Source: Xanthobacter autotrophicus Py2
GTDB taxonomy: Bacteria > Pseudomonadota > Alphaproteobacteria > Rhizobiales > Xanthobacteraceae
Direction of reading: 5' to 3'
Length of the DNA: 64,000 nt
Assembly (NCBI GenBank): GCA_000017645.1
Contig: CP000781.1
Location: forward strand, 5,195,501 to 5,259,500
Position 1 is the stretch's first letter. Each line of letters begins with the position of its first letter. The translations under genes were made by a program, and so were the position numbers. Below, in pieces: positions 8,140 through 16,276 of this stretch. Under the pieces are notes generated by a model. That model was not told where the DNA came from. It did not search any database and saw nothing but the letters and a program-made list of their open reading frames with translations.

Positions 8140-9192
8140 ATGTGGGATCGCAACCCGGTGCGCACCTCACTCGTGCACATGCTGCCCACGGTCGCGGACC
8201 GGCATGGCTTGCCGCTGCCGCCGCTCCTGACCAAGGCGGGGCTTCCACCGGAGGAGGCGTTCACGGGCGATGTGGTCGCCCGCGCCCAGATCTGCACCCT
8301 GCTCGCCCATCTGGCGCAGCAGGCTGGCGACCCGACGATCGGCCTGGATCTGGGAGCCATGGGCGATCCGGCCCTGCTGGGCATGACGGGGCGCGCGCTT
8401 TTCGCCGGCCGCACCCTGCGTGAATGCCTGGCAGCTCTGGCCCGGCAGATGCCAAGCCTGCAAGGCGGCGTGGCCCTTTGGGTGGACGAGCGAGACGGCG
8501 TCGCCCGCTGGGGCCAATGCATGGCGGACAGCGATCGCGGGCACGCAAGGGTGCTCAATGAGGGGGTCGCGGCCTTCATGGCAAAAGCAGTCAGGGCCAT
8601 TGCCGGGATGGAGCCCGAGCATCTGGGCGTCAGCCTTCCCCATCGCGCGCAGGCGCCAATCCGGGTGTATGAAGACAAGCTCGCTTCCCGCCTGAGTTTC
8701 GGAACGGGCGACGGTGTCGCGCTGACCTTCGACGCGGCATGGCTGGATCGGCCGAACCTTCTGATGGCCGTTGCGCCGCCGGAGACCGACGCCGGCCGGC
8801 CTGACCTTGCCCACCGTGTCGCAGGCGATGCCGTGTGGCGGGACGATGGGGCCCTGCTCGGCGCCGTCTTGCGCCTCGTCGAGGGGGCCGCGCTCAGCGG
8901 CGCGCTGGGCCTTGCCGACACGGCCCGCAGCCTCGGCATTTCGCCGCGCAGCCTCCAGCGTCGCCTCGCCGGCCTCGGCACTTCCTTCGAGACTTGCGTC
9001 GATGAATGGCGCCACCGGCAGGCGCGTCGCTATCTTATGGATGCGGAGCTGCCGGTCGGGTCCATTGGCCGGGCGCTCGGCTACAGCCATCCGGCGCATT
9101 TCGTGAGGGCCTTCCGGCGCTGGGAAGGCCACACCCCGCTCTCCTTCCGGCGGGCCGCCAGAGCCGGAGGGGGCGCGGGCTCCCAACGGTAG
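8140..9192 (+). CDS. AraC-family regulator (OruR/VirS-like architecture)
   Basis: A 350-residue regulator with an N-terminal Arabinose_bd-type sensing domain (roughly residues 20-210) and a C-terminal AraC helix-turn-helix pair. The DNA-binding part reads DTARSLGISPRSLQRRLAGLG and ends with the second helix-turn-helix IGRALGYSHPAHFVRAFRRWEGHTPLSFRR. It lies 162 bases downstream of the arylsulfatase on the same strand and is the only regulator near the FGE-sulfatase pair, so it may control them. The inducer is not evident. An internal ATG at 8179 is an alternative start. No operator was identified. Confidence 0.85.
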   Translation: MWDRNPVRTSLVHMLPTVADRHGLPLPPLLTKAGLPPEEAFTGDVVARAQICTLLAHLAQQAGDPTIGLDLGAMGDPALLGMTGRALFAGRTLRECLAALARQMPSLQGGVALWVDERDGVARWGQCMADSDRGHARVLNEGVAAFMAKAVRAIAGMEPEHLGVSLPHRAQAPIRVYEDKLASRLSFGTGDGVALTFDAAWLDRPNLLMAVAPPETDAGRPDLAHRVAGDAVWRDDGALLGAVLRLVEGAALSGALGLADTARSLGISPRSLQRRLAGLGTSFETCVDEWRHRQARRYLMDAELPVGSIGRALGYSHPAHFVRAFRRWEGHTPLSFRRAARAGGGAGSQR

Positions 9193-9420
9193 GGTGCCAT
9201 GGGCAACCCCGGGGCCGGCCGATAACCATAGGTAAAGCCCGCCGATTCGAGCGCGGCGTCAGGCCAATCGGCGCGGCTGTTTCGCACTTGGTACGCACCC
9301 CCTACGCGCGAGGCGATAGCGGGTGCGGTCCACCGAACGGCAAAAGGTGGACACCGGGGTGGATCGAGACCACCGCGCCCTGTCCAACTTACCGTAAATA
9401 TATGAGAAATTGGAAATAAA

Positions 9421-9496
9421 TGGTGCCCAGGGACGGAGTCGAACCGCCGACACTGCGATTTTCAGTCGCATGCTCTACCAACTGAGCTACCTGGGC
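9421..9496 (-). tRNA. tRNA-Phe (GAA)
   Basis: The minus strand folds as a complete 76-base tRNA. The acceptor stem GCCCAGG pairs with CCTGGGC, the D arm contains AGCTCAGTTGGTAGAGC, the anticodon arm has GAA within CTGAAAATC, and the T arm contains GGTTCGACTCC. CCA is encoded at 9421-9423. The downstream side is T-rich but has no clear hairpin. No integrase gene or duplicated tRNA 3' end was seen nearby, so there is no sign of an element inserted here. Confidence 0.97.
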
Positions 9497-9856
9497 GTCC
9501 AATCGGCGGCAGCGCCGTTTGGAGCCGCGAGTGTATAGTCAGGAAGTCGGGACCTGTCCAGAGCCGCAGCGCCCGGCGTGTGCATCGCGTGGCCGACTGT
9601 GGAAAACCCGCCGGCAAAGTTTGGCAAAGCGGTCGGCCAGCCCAGCTCCAGCCTTGCTTTCCGCCTCGCATCGTCGAAGCCGGCCCAACGCCAGCAAGCG
9701 CGTGGGAGTGGCCGGCAGGGGGCACGCACCCGTTACGCGCGCAAACGGATTCGCAGTGCCTTCTCTTCAGGAAGCTGGCACAATGGGACTTTCAACTGGT
9801 GATGTCGCCTCGGGGTTCTGCCCGGAGGCTGGGCGGACGAGCGTACGGGGGAAAGC
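9497..9856. other. Intergenic region between tRNA-Phe and the XRE-cupin gene
   Basis: A 360-base stretch that must contain the promoter of the tRNA (minus strand) and that of the downstream regulator (plus strand). I see no convincing gene: frames across it lack family blocks and good ribosome sites. A TATACA hexamer near 9533 on the minus strand, about 35 bases before the tRNA 5' end, is a possible -10 element. Confidence 0.5.
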
Positions 9857-10531
9857 GTGGCCGAGAGGAAGCTGAAGGGGTCCGTGGAGGTCCAGCTACC
9901 GCGCGTTCAAGAACCCGAAGATTATGTCACCGGGTCCGGCGCGCCCGCCGCCGAGGCGGTAACCCTGGAACAGGCGCTGGGGGTGCAGGTGCGCTCGATC
10001 CGGCGCGAACTGGATCTCACCGTGTCCGATCTCGCCGGCGCGGCGAGCATTTCCGTGGGCATGCTCTCCAAGATCGAGAATGGCCAGATTTCACCGTCCT
10101 TGGCGACACTGCAGGCCATCTCCAAGGCGCTCAACGTGCCGATCACCACCCTGTTCTCGGCCTTTGAGGAGCGGCGCGACTGCTCGTTCGTGCGCGCCCA
10201 CCAGGGCGTCATCATCGAGCGGCGCGGCACCAAGGTGGGCCACCAGTACGAATTGCTGGGCCACGGGCTCGGCGGCGACATCGTGGTGGAGCCCTATCTG
10301 ATCACCCTGTCGGAGGAGGCGGCGCCCCACACCGGCTTCCGCCACGCCGGGGTGGAGTTCATCTACATGCTCTCGGGCGAGGTGCTGTACCGCCATGCGG
10401 ACCGCACCTACCACCTGCGGGCCGGCGACTCGCTGATGTTCGATTCCGGCGCCGCCCATGGCCCGGAAGACCTGATCCAGCGGCCCATGACCTATCTTTC
10501 CGTTATCGTCTACGGCCGCGACCGGCACTGA
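9857..10531 (+). CDS. XRE-type helix-turn-helix regulator with cupin domain
   Basis: A 224-residue protein with an N-terminal XRE helix-turn-helix (LDLTVSDLAGAASISVGMLSKIENG, residues ~53-77) and a C-terminal cupin_2 sensing domain (HTGFRHAGVEFIYMLSGEVLYR, then LRAGDSLMFDSGAAHGPE). This PuuR-like architecture is common in front of glutamine-amidotransferase/glutamate-synthase-like operons. It starts with GTG preceded by a purine-rich ribosome site (GGGGGAAAG). The mgs operon follows in the same direction after 155 bases, which include a perfect inverted repeat. The likely role is control of the methylamine (N-methylglutamate) pathway; activator or repressor cannot be decided. Confidence 0.87.
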   Translation: MAERKLKGSVEVQLPRVQEPEDYVTGSGAPAAEAVTLEQALGVQVRSIRRELDLTVSDLAGAASISVGMLSKIENGQISPSLATLQAISKALNVPITTLFSAFEERRDCSFVRAHQGVIIERRGTKVGHQYELLGHGLGGDIVVEPYLITLSEEAAPHTGFRHAGVEFIYMLSGEVLYRHADRTYHLRAGDSLMFDSGAAHGPEDLIQRPMTYLSVIVYGRDRH

Positions 10532-10610
10532 GGCACCTGCCAGAAAGCCGACCCGCCCCACCCGGCTGCGTAAAAGTTTCCTCAAGCGAAAATTTTATTC
10601 GTTGTCGTTG

Positions 10611-10631
10611 ACGCCCTAGTCCGTAGGGCGT
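10611..10631. promoter_or_regulatory. Perfect inverted repeat upstream of mgsA, candidate operator
   Basis: ACGCCCTA and TAGGGCGT form perfect 8-base arms separated by GTCCG. The site lies 55 bases before the mgsA start and just downstream of an AT-rich patch (AAAATTTTATTC near 10590) that could hold the promoter. No T-run follows, so an operator or a 5' leader hairpin is more likely than a terminator. The XRE-cupin protein encoded upstream is the obvious candidate to bind it. Confidence 0.5.
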
Positions 10632-10686
10632 ACTTCTTCCTCTCAAGGTCGCTCACGCGGCCCGGAATGGAGACAGTGACAGCGCC

Positions 10687-11586
10687 ATGTGCGGCATCGT
10701 CGGACTTTTCTTGAAGGACCCCAAGCTCGAAGGCGAGCTCGGGGCCATGCTCGCCTCCATGCTCTGTGTCATGACGGATCGCGGCCCCGACAGTGCGGGC
10801 TTCGCCGTCTATGGCAGCGGCGCCAAGGAGAAGGTAAAGCTCTCGCTGCGCGCCGCGGCGTCCTATGACTTCGAGGCGCTCGCTTCAGGCCTGTCGCTCC
10901 CGGCCGCCGGCCTGCCGGGGCTTGCGGTGCGCGGCACCCATGCCATCGTCGAGATCCCCGCGGCGCGGGAAGCGGCGGTGCGCGCCTTCCTCAAGGAGCG
11001 CCATCCGGAGGTGGCCATCGTCGGCACCGGCGAGCGCATGGAAATCTTCAAGGAGGTGGGCCTGCCCGCGTCGGTGGCGCAGACCTTCGGCCTGTCCGGC
11101 ATGCGTGGCACCCACGGCATCGGCCACACCCGCATGGCCACCGAAAGCGCGGTGACCACCGCCGGCGCCCACCCCTTCTCCACTGGCGCCGACCAGTGCC
11201 TGGTGCACAATGGCTCGCTCTCCAACCACAATGCGCTGCGCCGCGCCCTGAAGCGCGAGGGCATCGCCATCGAGACCGACAACGACAGCGAGGTGGCCGC
11301 CGGCTATCTCACCTGGCGCATGCGGCAGGGCGCGTCCCTGGGCCAGGCGCTGGAAGCCGGCCTCAATGACCTCGACGGTTTCTTCACCTTCGTGGTGGGC
11401 ACCGAGAACGGTTTCGGCGTGCTGCGCGACCCCATCGCCTGCAAGCCCGCCGTGATGGCCGAGACCGACCAGTATGTGGCCTTCGGCTCGGAATATCGCG
11501 CCCTGGTGGACCTGCCGGGCATCGCCAAGGCCCGAGTCTTCGAGCCGGAACCCGCAACCGTCTATTTCTGGGAACGCGCCCAGTGA
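10687..11586 (+). CDS. mgsA: N-methylglutamate synthase subunit A (glutamine amidotransferase type)
   Basis: A 299-residue Ntn-type (class II) glutamine amidotransferase. Maturation at MCGIVGLFL would expose the N-terminal cysteine nucleophile. Other family blocks are MTDRGPDSAGFAVYG, GHTRMATESAVTTAGAHPF and VHNGSLSNHNALRR. It corresponds to the amidotransferase domain of glutamate synthase split off as a separate protein (also annotated GlxB). In the N-methylglutamate pathway MgsABC converts gamma-glutamylmethylamide and 2-oxoglutarate into N-methylglutamate and glutamate. The next gene overlaps by GTGA, so mgsAB are translationally coupled. The assignment over a generic glxB rests on gmaS and mgdABCD in the same cluster. 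Confidence 0.9.
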   Translation: MCGIVGLFLKDPKLEGELGAMLASMLCVMTDRGPDSAGFAVYGSGAKEKVKLSLRAAASYDFEALASGLSLPAAGLPGLAVRGTHAIVEIPAAREAAVRAFLKERHPEVAIVGTGERMEIFKEVGLPASVAQTFGLSGMRGTHGIGHTRMATESAVTTAGAHPFSTGADQCLVHNGSLSNHNALRRALKREGIAIETDNDSEVAAGYLTWRMRQGASLGQALEAGLNDLDGFFTFVVGTENGFGVLRDPIACKPAVMAETDQYVAFGSEYRALVDLPGIAKARVFEPEPATVYFWERAQ

Positions 11587-12290
11587 ACGCCATCTCCCCC
11601 GACATCACCTTCGACCTCGCCGGCACCTCCCTGCGCGAGCTGAACGCGGCGCTGCATGCCGCCACCGGCGAGAGCAACGCCCGCCGCTGGCGGGTGCTGA
11701 ACCCCAATGGCCGCCACGCGGTAGCGGTGGGCATCAATGCCCCCCTGACCGTCGAGATCGAGGGCCACGTGGGCTATTACTGCGCCGGCATGAATGCCGA
11801 GGCGTCGGTGATCATCCACGGCAATGCCGGCGTGGGCCTTGCCGAGAACATGATGAGCGGCTTCGTCCATGTGCGCGGCGATGCCAGCCAGGCGGCCGGC
11901 GCCACCGGCCACGGAGGCCTGCTGGTGATCGATGGCAATGCCTCCGCCCGCTGCGGCATCTCCATGAAGGGCATCGACATCGTGGTGAAGGGCTCGGTGG
12001 GCCACATGAGTGCCTTCATGGGCCAGTCCGGCAGCCTCATCGTGCTGGGCGATGCCGGCGAGGCGCTGGGCGACAGCCTCTATGAGGCCAAGCTCTTCGT
12101 GCGCGGCTCCGTCAAGTCGCTCGGCGCCGATTGCATCGAGAAGGAGCTGCGCGACGAGCACAAGGCGCTCCTGGCGGAAAAGCTGAAGGCCGCGGGCCTG
12201 GAAGGCACCGTCGATGTCGCCGAGTTCAAGCGCTACGGCTCGGCCCGGCAACTCTACAATTTCCACGTCGACAACGCGTCCGCGTACTGA
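11583..12290 (+). CDS. mgsB: N-methylglutamate synthase subunit B (GXGXG domain)
   Basis: A 235-residue protein made almost entirely of the GXGXG beta-helix seen at the C-terminus of large glutamate synthase subunits: repeated Gly-rich turns such as GHVGYYCAGMNAEASVIIHG, ENMMSGFVHVRGDASQAAG and GHMSAFMGQSGSLIVLGDAG. It starts with GTG inside the stop region of mgsA (GTGA). mgsC begins 11 bases after its stop. It is the structural middle piece of the three-protein synthase (also called GlxC). No catalytic residues are expected in it. Confidence 0.9.
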   Translation: MNAISPDITFDLAGTSLRELNAALHAATGESNARRWRVLNPNGRHAVAVGINAPLTVEIEGHVGYYCAGMNAEASVIIHGNAGVGLAENMMSGFVHVRGDASQAAGATGHGGLLVIDGNASARCGISMKGIDIVVKGSVGHMSAFMGQSGSLIVLGDAGEALGDSLYEAKLFVRGSVKSLGADCIEKELRDEHKALLAEKLKAAGLEGTVDVAEFKRYGSARQLYNFHVDNASAY

Positions 12291-12301
12291 GGGCCGAGAC
12301 G

Positions 12302-13639
12302 ATGACCGCTCATTCCAACGTGCCCCGCACCCCGCCCCGCTTCTCGGCCACCTTCGATCCGGCGACGCTGGCCGAGATCCGCCGCGCGGCGGCCACCGGC
12401 ATCTATGACATCCGTGGCGGCGGCACCAAGCGCAAGGTGCCCCACTTCGACGACCTGCTCTTCCTCGGCGCCTCCATGTCGCGCTATCCGCTGGAAGGCT
12501 ATCGCGAGAAGTGCGGCACCGAGGTGGTGCTCGGCACCCGCTTCGCCAAGAAGCCCATCACCCTGAAGACCCCGGTGACCATCGCCGGCATGAGCTTCGG
12601 CGCGCTCTCGGCCCAGGCCAAGGAAGCGCTGGGCCGCGGCGCCACCACGGTGGGCACCTCCACCACCACCGGCGACGGCGGCATGACGCCGGAAGAGCGC
12701 GGCCAGTCGCAGACCCTGGTCTACCAGTACCTGCCGTCGCGCTATGGCATGAACCCGGTGGACCTGCGCAAGGCGGACGCCATCGAGATCGTCATCGGCC
12801 AGGGCGCCAAGCCCGGCGGCGGCGGCATGCTGCTGGGCCAGAAGATCTCCGATCGCGTCGCCGCCATGCGCAACCTGCCCAAGGGCATCGACCAGCGCTC
12901 GGCCTGCCGCCATCCGGACTGGACCGGCCCGGACGATCTTGAGATCAAGATCGAGGAGCTGCGCGAGCTCACCGACTGGGAAAAGCCCATCTATGTGAAG
13001 GTCGGCGCCTCCCGCCCTTATTACGACATCGCGCTGGCGGTGAAGGCGGGGGCGGACGTGGTGGTGCTCGACGGCATGCAGGGCGGCACCGCGGCCACCC
13101 AGGACGTGTTCATCGAGAACGTGGGCCTGCCTATCCTCGGCGCCATCCGCCCGGCGGTGCAGGCGCTGCAGGATCTCGGCATGCATCGCAAGGTGCAGCT
13201 CATCGTTTCGGGCGGCATCCGCTCCGGCGCGGACGTGGCCAAGGCACTGGCGCTGGGCGCCGACGCGGTGGCCATCGGCACGGCGGCCCTCGTGGCGCTG
13301 GGCGACAACGATCCCCAGTGGGAGGACGAATACCAGGCGCTCGGCACCACCGCCGGGGCCTATGACGACTGGCACGAAGGCCTCGACCCCGCCGGTATCA
13401 CCACCCAGGACCCGGTGCTCTCCGCCCGCCTCGATCCGGTGAAGGCCGGCCGTCGCCTCGCCAATTACCTGTCGGTGATGACGCTCGAGGCGCAGACCAT
13501 CGCCCGCGCCTGCGGCAAGAGCCACGTGCACAATCTGGAGCCGGAGGACCTTGTCGCCCTCACGGTGGAGGCCGCCGCCATGGCCGGCGTGCCGCTGGCC
13601 GGCACCTCGTGGATCCCGGGCCGCAACGGCGGCTACTGA
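12302..13639 (+). CDS. mgsC: N-methylglutamate synthase subunit C (FMN-binding glutamate synthase domain)
   Basis: A 445-residue TIM-barrel protein matching the FMN- and 2-oxoglutarate-binding domain of glutamate synthase. Characteristic stretches are TIAGMSFGALSAQAKEALGRG, GDGGMTPEERG, QGAKPGGGGMLLGQKIS, VVVLDGMQGGTAATQ and LIVSGGIRSGADVAKALALGADAVAIGTA. A cysteine-containing segment follows, as in the iron-sulfur part of the family, but only a few cysteines are present. It completes MgsABC. The ATG at 12302 sits right after mgsB and was chosen over upstream in-frame codons that would overlap mgsB extensively. Confidence 0.92.
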   Translation: MTAHSNVPRTPPRFSATFDPATLAEIRRAAATGIYDIRGGGTKRKVPHFDDLLFLGASMSRYPLEGYREKCGTEVVLGTRFAKKPITLKTPVTIAGMSFGALSAQAKEALGRGATTVGTSTTTGDGGMTPEERGQSQTLVYQYLPSRYGMNPVDLRKADAIEIVIGQGAKPGGGGMLLGQKISDRVAAMRNLPKGIDQRSACRHPDWTGPDDLEIKIEELRELTDWEKPIYVKVGASRPYYDIALAVKAGADVVVLDGMQGGTAATQDVFIENVGLPILGAIRPAVQALQDLGMHRKVQLIVSGGIRSGADVAKALALGADAVAIGTAALVALGDNDPQWEDEYQALGTTAGAYDDWHEGLDPAGITTQDPVLSARLDPVKAGRRLANYLSVMTLEAQTIARACGKSHVHNLEPEDLVALTVEAAAMAGVPLAGTSWIPGRNGGY

Positions 13640-13657
13640 GCCGCGTTTTCCTGACTT

Positions 13658-13685
13658 CGGCCGCGCCGCTCGACCGGCGCGGCCG
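13658..13685 (+). promoter_or_regulatory. Stable intercistronic hairpin between mgsC and gmaS
   Basis: CGGCCGCGCCG (13658-13668) pairs perfectly with CGGCGCGGCCG (13675-13685) across a 6-base loop. It lies in the 94-base gap between mgsC and gmaS, about 48 bases before the gmaS ATG, and is followed by ATAAAAATCC rather than a clear T-run. It could be an attenuator, a partial terminator or an RNA-stability element that sets different levels of synthase and GmaS. Confidence 0.5.
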
Positions 13686-13733
13686 CCATAAAAATCCTGA
13701 ACATCCAAGACCTTCCTGCCAGGGATCGAACCC

Positions 13734-15095
13734 ATGACCAGCAGAACCGAATTCGCACGGGAGGCGGAAGGGCGCGCCTCCGTCTCCGCCAAGGTGAGCC
13801 TCGACCTTGCCAAGATCGCCAAGGAACGCGGCATCAAGTATTTCCTCATCTCCTACGTGGACCTGTTCGGCGGCCTGCGGGCCAAGCTCGTGCCCGCCTC
13901 GGCCATCGGCCCCATGCAGAAGGAAGGCGCCGGATTTGCCGGCTTCGCCACCTGGCTCGACATGTCTCCGGCCGACCCGGACCTGTTCGCCGTGCCTGAC
14001 CCCACCAGCCTCATCCAGCTGCCGTGGAAAGAGGAAATCGGCTGGCTCGCCGCCGACCTCTACATGGGCGGCGAGGAAGTGGCGCAGGGCCCGCGCACCG
14101 TTCTGAAGCGCCAGCTCGCCGCCGCCGCAGCGCTGGGCTACGAGGTGAAGACCGGCGTGGAGTGCGAGTATTTCCTGATCACGCCAGACGGCAAGGGCAT
14201 CTCCGATACGTCGGATACTGCGGAAAAGCCCTGCTACGACCAGTCCGCCCTCATGCGTCGCTACGATGTCATCAAGGACATCTGCGATGCCATGATCAAG
14301 CTCGGCTGGGGCGCCTACCAGAACGACCACGAGGACGCCAACGGCCAGTTCGAGATGAACTGGAACTATGACAATGCGTTGCTCACCGCCGACCGCCACG
14401 TCTTCTTCAAGTACATGGTGAAGTCGATCGCGGAACAGCATGGCCTGCGCGCCACCTTCATGCCCAAGCCCTTCATCAACCTCACCGGCTCGGGCTGCCA
14501 TGCCCATGTCTCGCTGTGGTCGAAGGGCAAGAATGCCTTCTCCGATCCCAAGGGCGAGCTGGGCGTCTCGCAGCTCGGCTACCATTTCATCGGCGGGCTG
14601 ATCCACAATGCGGACGCGCTGTGCGCCATCACCAATCCCACGGTGAATTCCTACAAGCGCATCAACGCTCCGCGCACCATCTCCGGGGCCACCTGGGCGC
14701 CGAACACGGTGACCTACACCGGCAACAACCGCACCCACATGATCCGCATTCCGGACGCCGGCCGGTTCGAATTCCGCCTCGCCGACGGCGCGGCGAACCC
14801 CTACCTGCTCCAGGCGGGCCTGACGGCGGCGGGCCTCGACGGCATCGAGAACCAGCGCGATCCGGGCAAGCGCCTCGACATCAACATGTACACGGACGGG
14901 CACAAGGTGAAGGGCGCCAAGCGCCTGCCCCTGAACATGCTCGACGCCCTGCGCGCGCTGGAAAAGTCTCGCGTGCTGGGCGAGCGGCTGGGCCAGCCCT
15001 TCGTCACCGGCTATCTCAAGCTGAAGAACGAGGAATGGAACGCATATTCCCGCCACCTCACCCAGTGGGAGCGGGACAACACGCTGGATATCTGA
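13734..15095 (+). CDS. gmaS: Gamma-glutamylmethylamide synthetase (glutamine synthetase-like)
   Basis: A 453-residue protein of the GlnT/type III-like glutamine synthetase group. The beta-grasp part contains YVDLFGGLRAKLVP, and the catalytic barrel shows GVECEYFLI, NDHEDANGQFEMNW, KPFINLTGSGCHAHVSLW, NSYKRINAPRTISGATWAPN and a RFEFRLADGAANPYL metal/ATP-site block. GmaS ligates methylamine to glutamate using ATP, the entry step of the pathway. Sequence alone does not separate it from a glutamine synthetase; mgsABC upstream and mgdABCD nearby decide. A hairpin terminator follows. Cytoplasmic, no signal peptide. Confidence 0.9.
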   Translation: MTSRTEFAREAEGRASVSAKVSLDLAKIAKERGIKYFLISYVDLFGGLRAKLVPASAIGPMQKEGAGFAGFATWLDMSPADPDLFAVPDPTSLIQLPWKEEIGWLAADLYMGGEEVAQGPRTVLKRQLAAAAALGYEVKTGVECEYFLITPDGKGISDTSDTAEKPCYDQSALMRRYDVIKDICDAMIKLGWGAYQNDHEDANGQFEMNWNYDNALLTADRHVFFKYMVKSIAEQHGLRATFMPKPFINLTGSGCHAHVSLWSKGKNAFSDPKGELGVSQLGYHFIGGLIHNADALCAITNPTVNSYKRINAPRTISGATWAPNTVTYTGNNRTHMIRIPDAGRFEFRLADGAANPYLLQAGLTAAGLDGIENQRDPGKRLDINMYTDGHKVKGAKRLPLNMLDALRALEKSRVLGERLGQPFVTGYLKLKNEEWNAYSRHLTQWERDNTLDI

Positions 15096-15122
15096 GCTGC
15101 GGAATAGCTCCCGCTCGCGACG

Positions 15123-15149
15123 GGCCCCGGAGGCAGCTCCGGGGCCTTT
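15123..15149 (+). terminator. Hairpin terminator after gmaS
   Basis: GGCCCCGGAG and CTCCGGGGCC form a perfect 10-base stem with a GCAG loop, followed by TTTGTCGTT. It lies 27 bases after the gmaS stop and before the convergent LysR gene, closing the mgsABC-gmaS transcript. Confidence 0.85.
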
Positions 15150-15182
15150 GTCGTTGGCACGGCGGGTCCCGCAGAACCGTGC

Positions 15183-16145
15183 TTATTCGGTGGTCGCCAG
15201 CGTCTCCAGCCACGGCAAGGCGGCCCGAAGGCCCGGCAGCACGTCGTCCTCCAGCGTCTCCCGGCAGAAGGCGGCGACCTCCCGCGGCACCCGCCCCAGC
15301 TCCTGCCGCCGCGCGATCAGGGTGAGGTTGCGGGAGACGGCAGGCCCCGGCAATGGCGCGCAGGAAAAGCGGGCAAAATCCACCCCCGCCTCAAACAGGC
15401 AGAGCGGGGTGGTCACCGCCACGCCCTCCCCCGCCGCCACCGTGGCGGTGACGCCATAGGGCGTGTCGAATTCCAGCCGGCGCGGCAGATCGAGCTTCAG
15501 GCGCCGCAGGTGCCGTTCCACCTCGATGCCGGTCTTGGAACGCGCCGAGAAGCGCACCAGCGGCAGGCGGCGGACGAGCCGCGCCAGATCCTCCACCCGC
15601 GCCGGGGCGGCCTCGCCGTCCGGGAGCAGCAGCACATAGGGCTCGGTGAAGAGGGGGAAGCGCTCAAGCCCCTCGATATCGGCGAGTTCGTCCACGCCCA
15701 CCAGAAGGTCGAGCTGGCGCGACAGCAGCGCACTGGCGTGGGAGGCGGTGAGGCCCGCCAGCAGCGACACCTCCTCCGCCACGCCGGACAGACGCCCGGC
15801 CAGCGGCGCCGACAGGGCGCGGGAGAGCGAATCCACCAGCCCGGCGCGGATCAGCGGCAGGCGGCCATGCTCGGTCTCCTTCAAAGCGGGCACGATCTGC
15901 CGCGCCTCGGAGAGCAGCGCGCTCGCCTTCTGCCGCAGCACCCCGCCCGCCGCCGTGAGCCCCAGTGGCCGCACGCTGCGATCGAACAAGGCGACGCCCA
16001 TGCGCCCCTCCAGCTCCGCCACCGCCTGCGACACCGCCGGCTGGGTCAGGCCGAGCCGCCGCGCCGCGCCGGCCATGGCACCGGCTTCGCAGACCGCGAG
16101 GAAGATCTCCAGCGTCTTGAGATCGAAGGGAAAAAGCTCGCGCAC
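15183..16145 (-). CDS. LysR-family regulator inside the methylamine cluster
   Basis: A 320-residue LysR-type regulator. The N-terminal winged helix reads LKTLEIFLAVCEAGAMAGAARRLGLTQPAVSQAVAELE, and the rest is the substrate-binding co-inducer domain (residues ~95-300). It starts with GTG at 16145. The gene is convergent with gmaS and divergent from mgdA, with a 131-base shared promoter region. That position is classic for a LysR protein controlling the divergent gene, here the N-methylglutamate dehydrogenase operon. The inducer, perhaps a pathway intermediate, is unknown. Confidence 0.88.
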   Translation of the reverse strand: MRELFPFDLKTLEIFLAVCEAGAMAGAARRLGLTQPAVSQAVAELEGRMGVALFDRSVRPLGLTAAGGVLRQKASALLSEARQIVPALKETEHGRLPLIRAGLVDSLSRALSAPLAGRLSGVAEEVSLLAGLTASHASALLSRQLDLLVGVDELADIEGLERFPLFTEPYVLLLPDGEAAPARVEDLARLVRRLPLVRFSARSKTGIEVERHLRRLKLDLPRRLEFDTPYGVTATVAAGEGVAVTTPLCLFEAGVDFARFSCAPLPGPAVSRNLTLIARRQELGRVPREVAAFCRETLEDDVLPGLRAALPWLETLATTE

Positions 16146-16181
16146 AATGCCGGTCCGAGGCTCAGGGTCACACTATAAGCA

Positions 16182-16197
16182 GGATTTATATTAATCC
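16182..16197. promoter_or_regulatory. Dyad in the LysR-mgdA divergent promoter
   Basis: GGATT-N6-AATCC lies in an AT-rich patch (TTTATATTAA) within the 131 bases between the divergent LysR gene and mgdA. Size and placement fit a LysR recognition site overlapping the LysR promoter, about 80 bases before the mgdA ATG. Confidence 0.45.
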
Positions 16198-16276
16198 TCG
16201 TTCGACGGCACGGTATAGAGGCTTACGAGGGGTCCGGAAGCCAGCGCCCCTTCCGAGTGCCCCAAGCGAGTGAACG

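Noticed and set aside
9421..9496. tRNA-Phe as attachment site for an integrated element
   Set aside because: No integrase, no duplicated tRNA 3' end and no change to mobile gene content on either side.
9600..9800. Sigma-54 type promoter before the XRE-cupin gene
   Set aside because: TGGCA-like words occur, but none has the GC element at the correct spacing.
12254..13849. Long minus-strand open frame opposite mgsC
   Set aside because: His/Gly/Arg-rich low-complexity product with no motif, lying over a confident coding gene.
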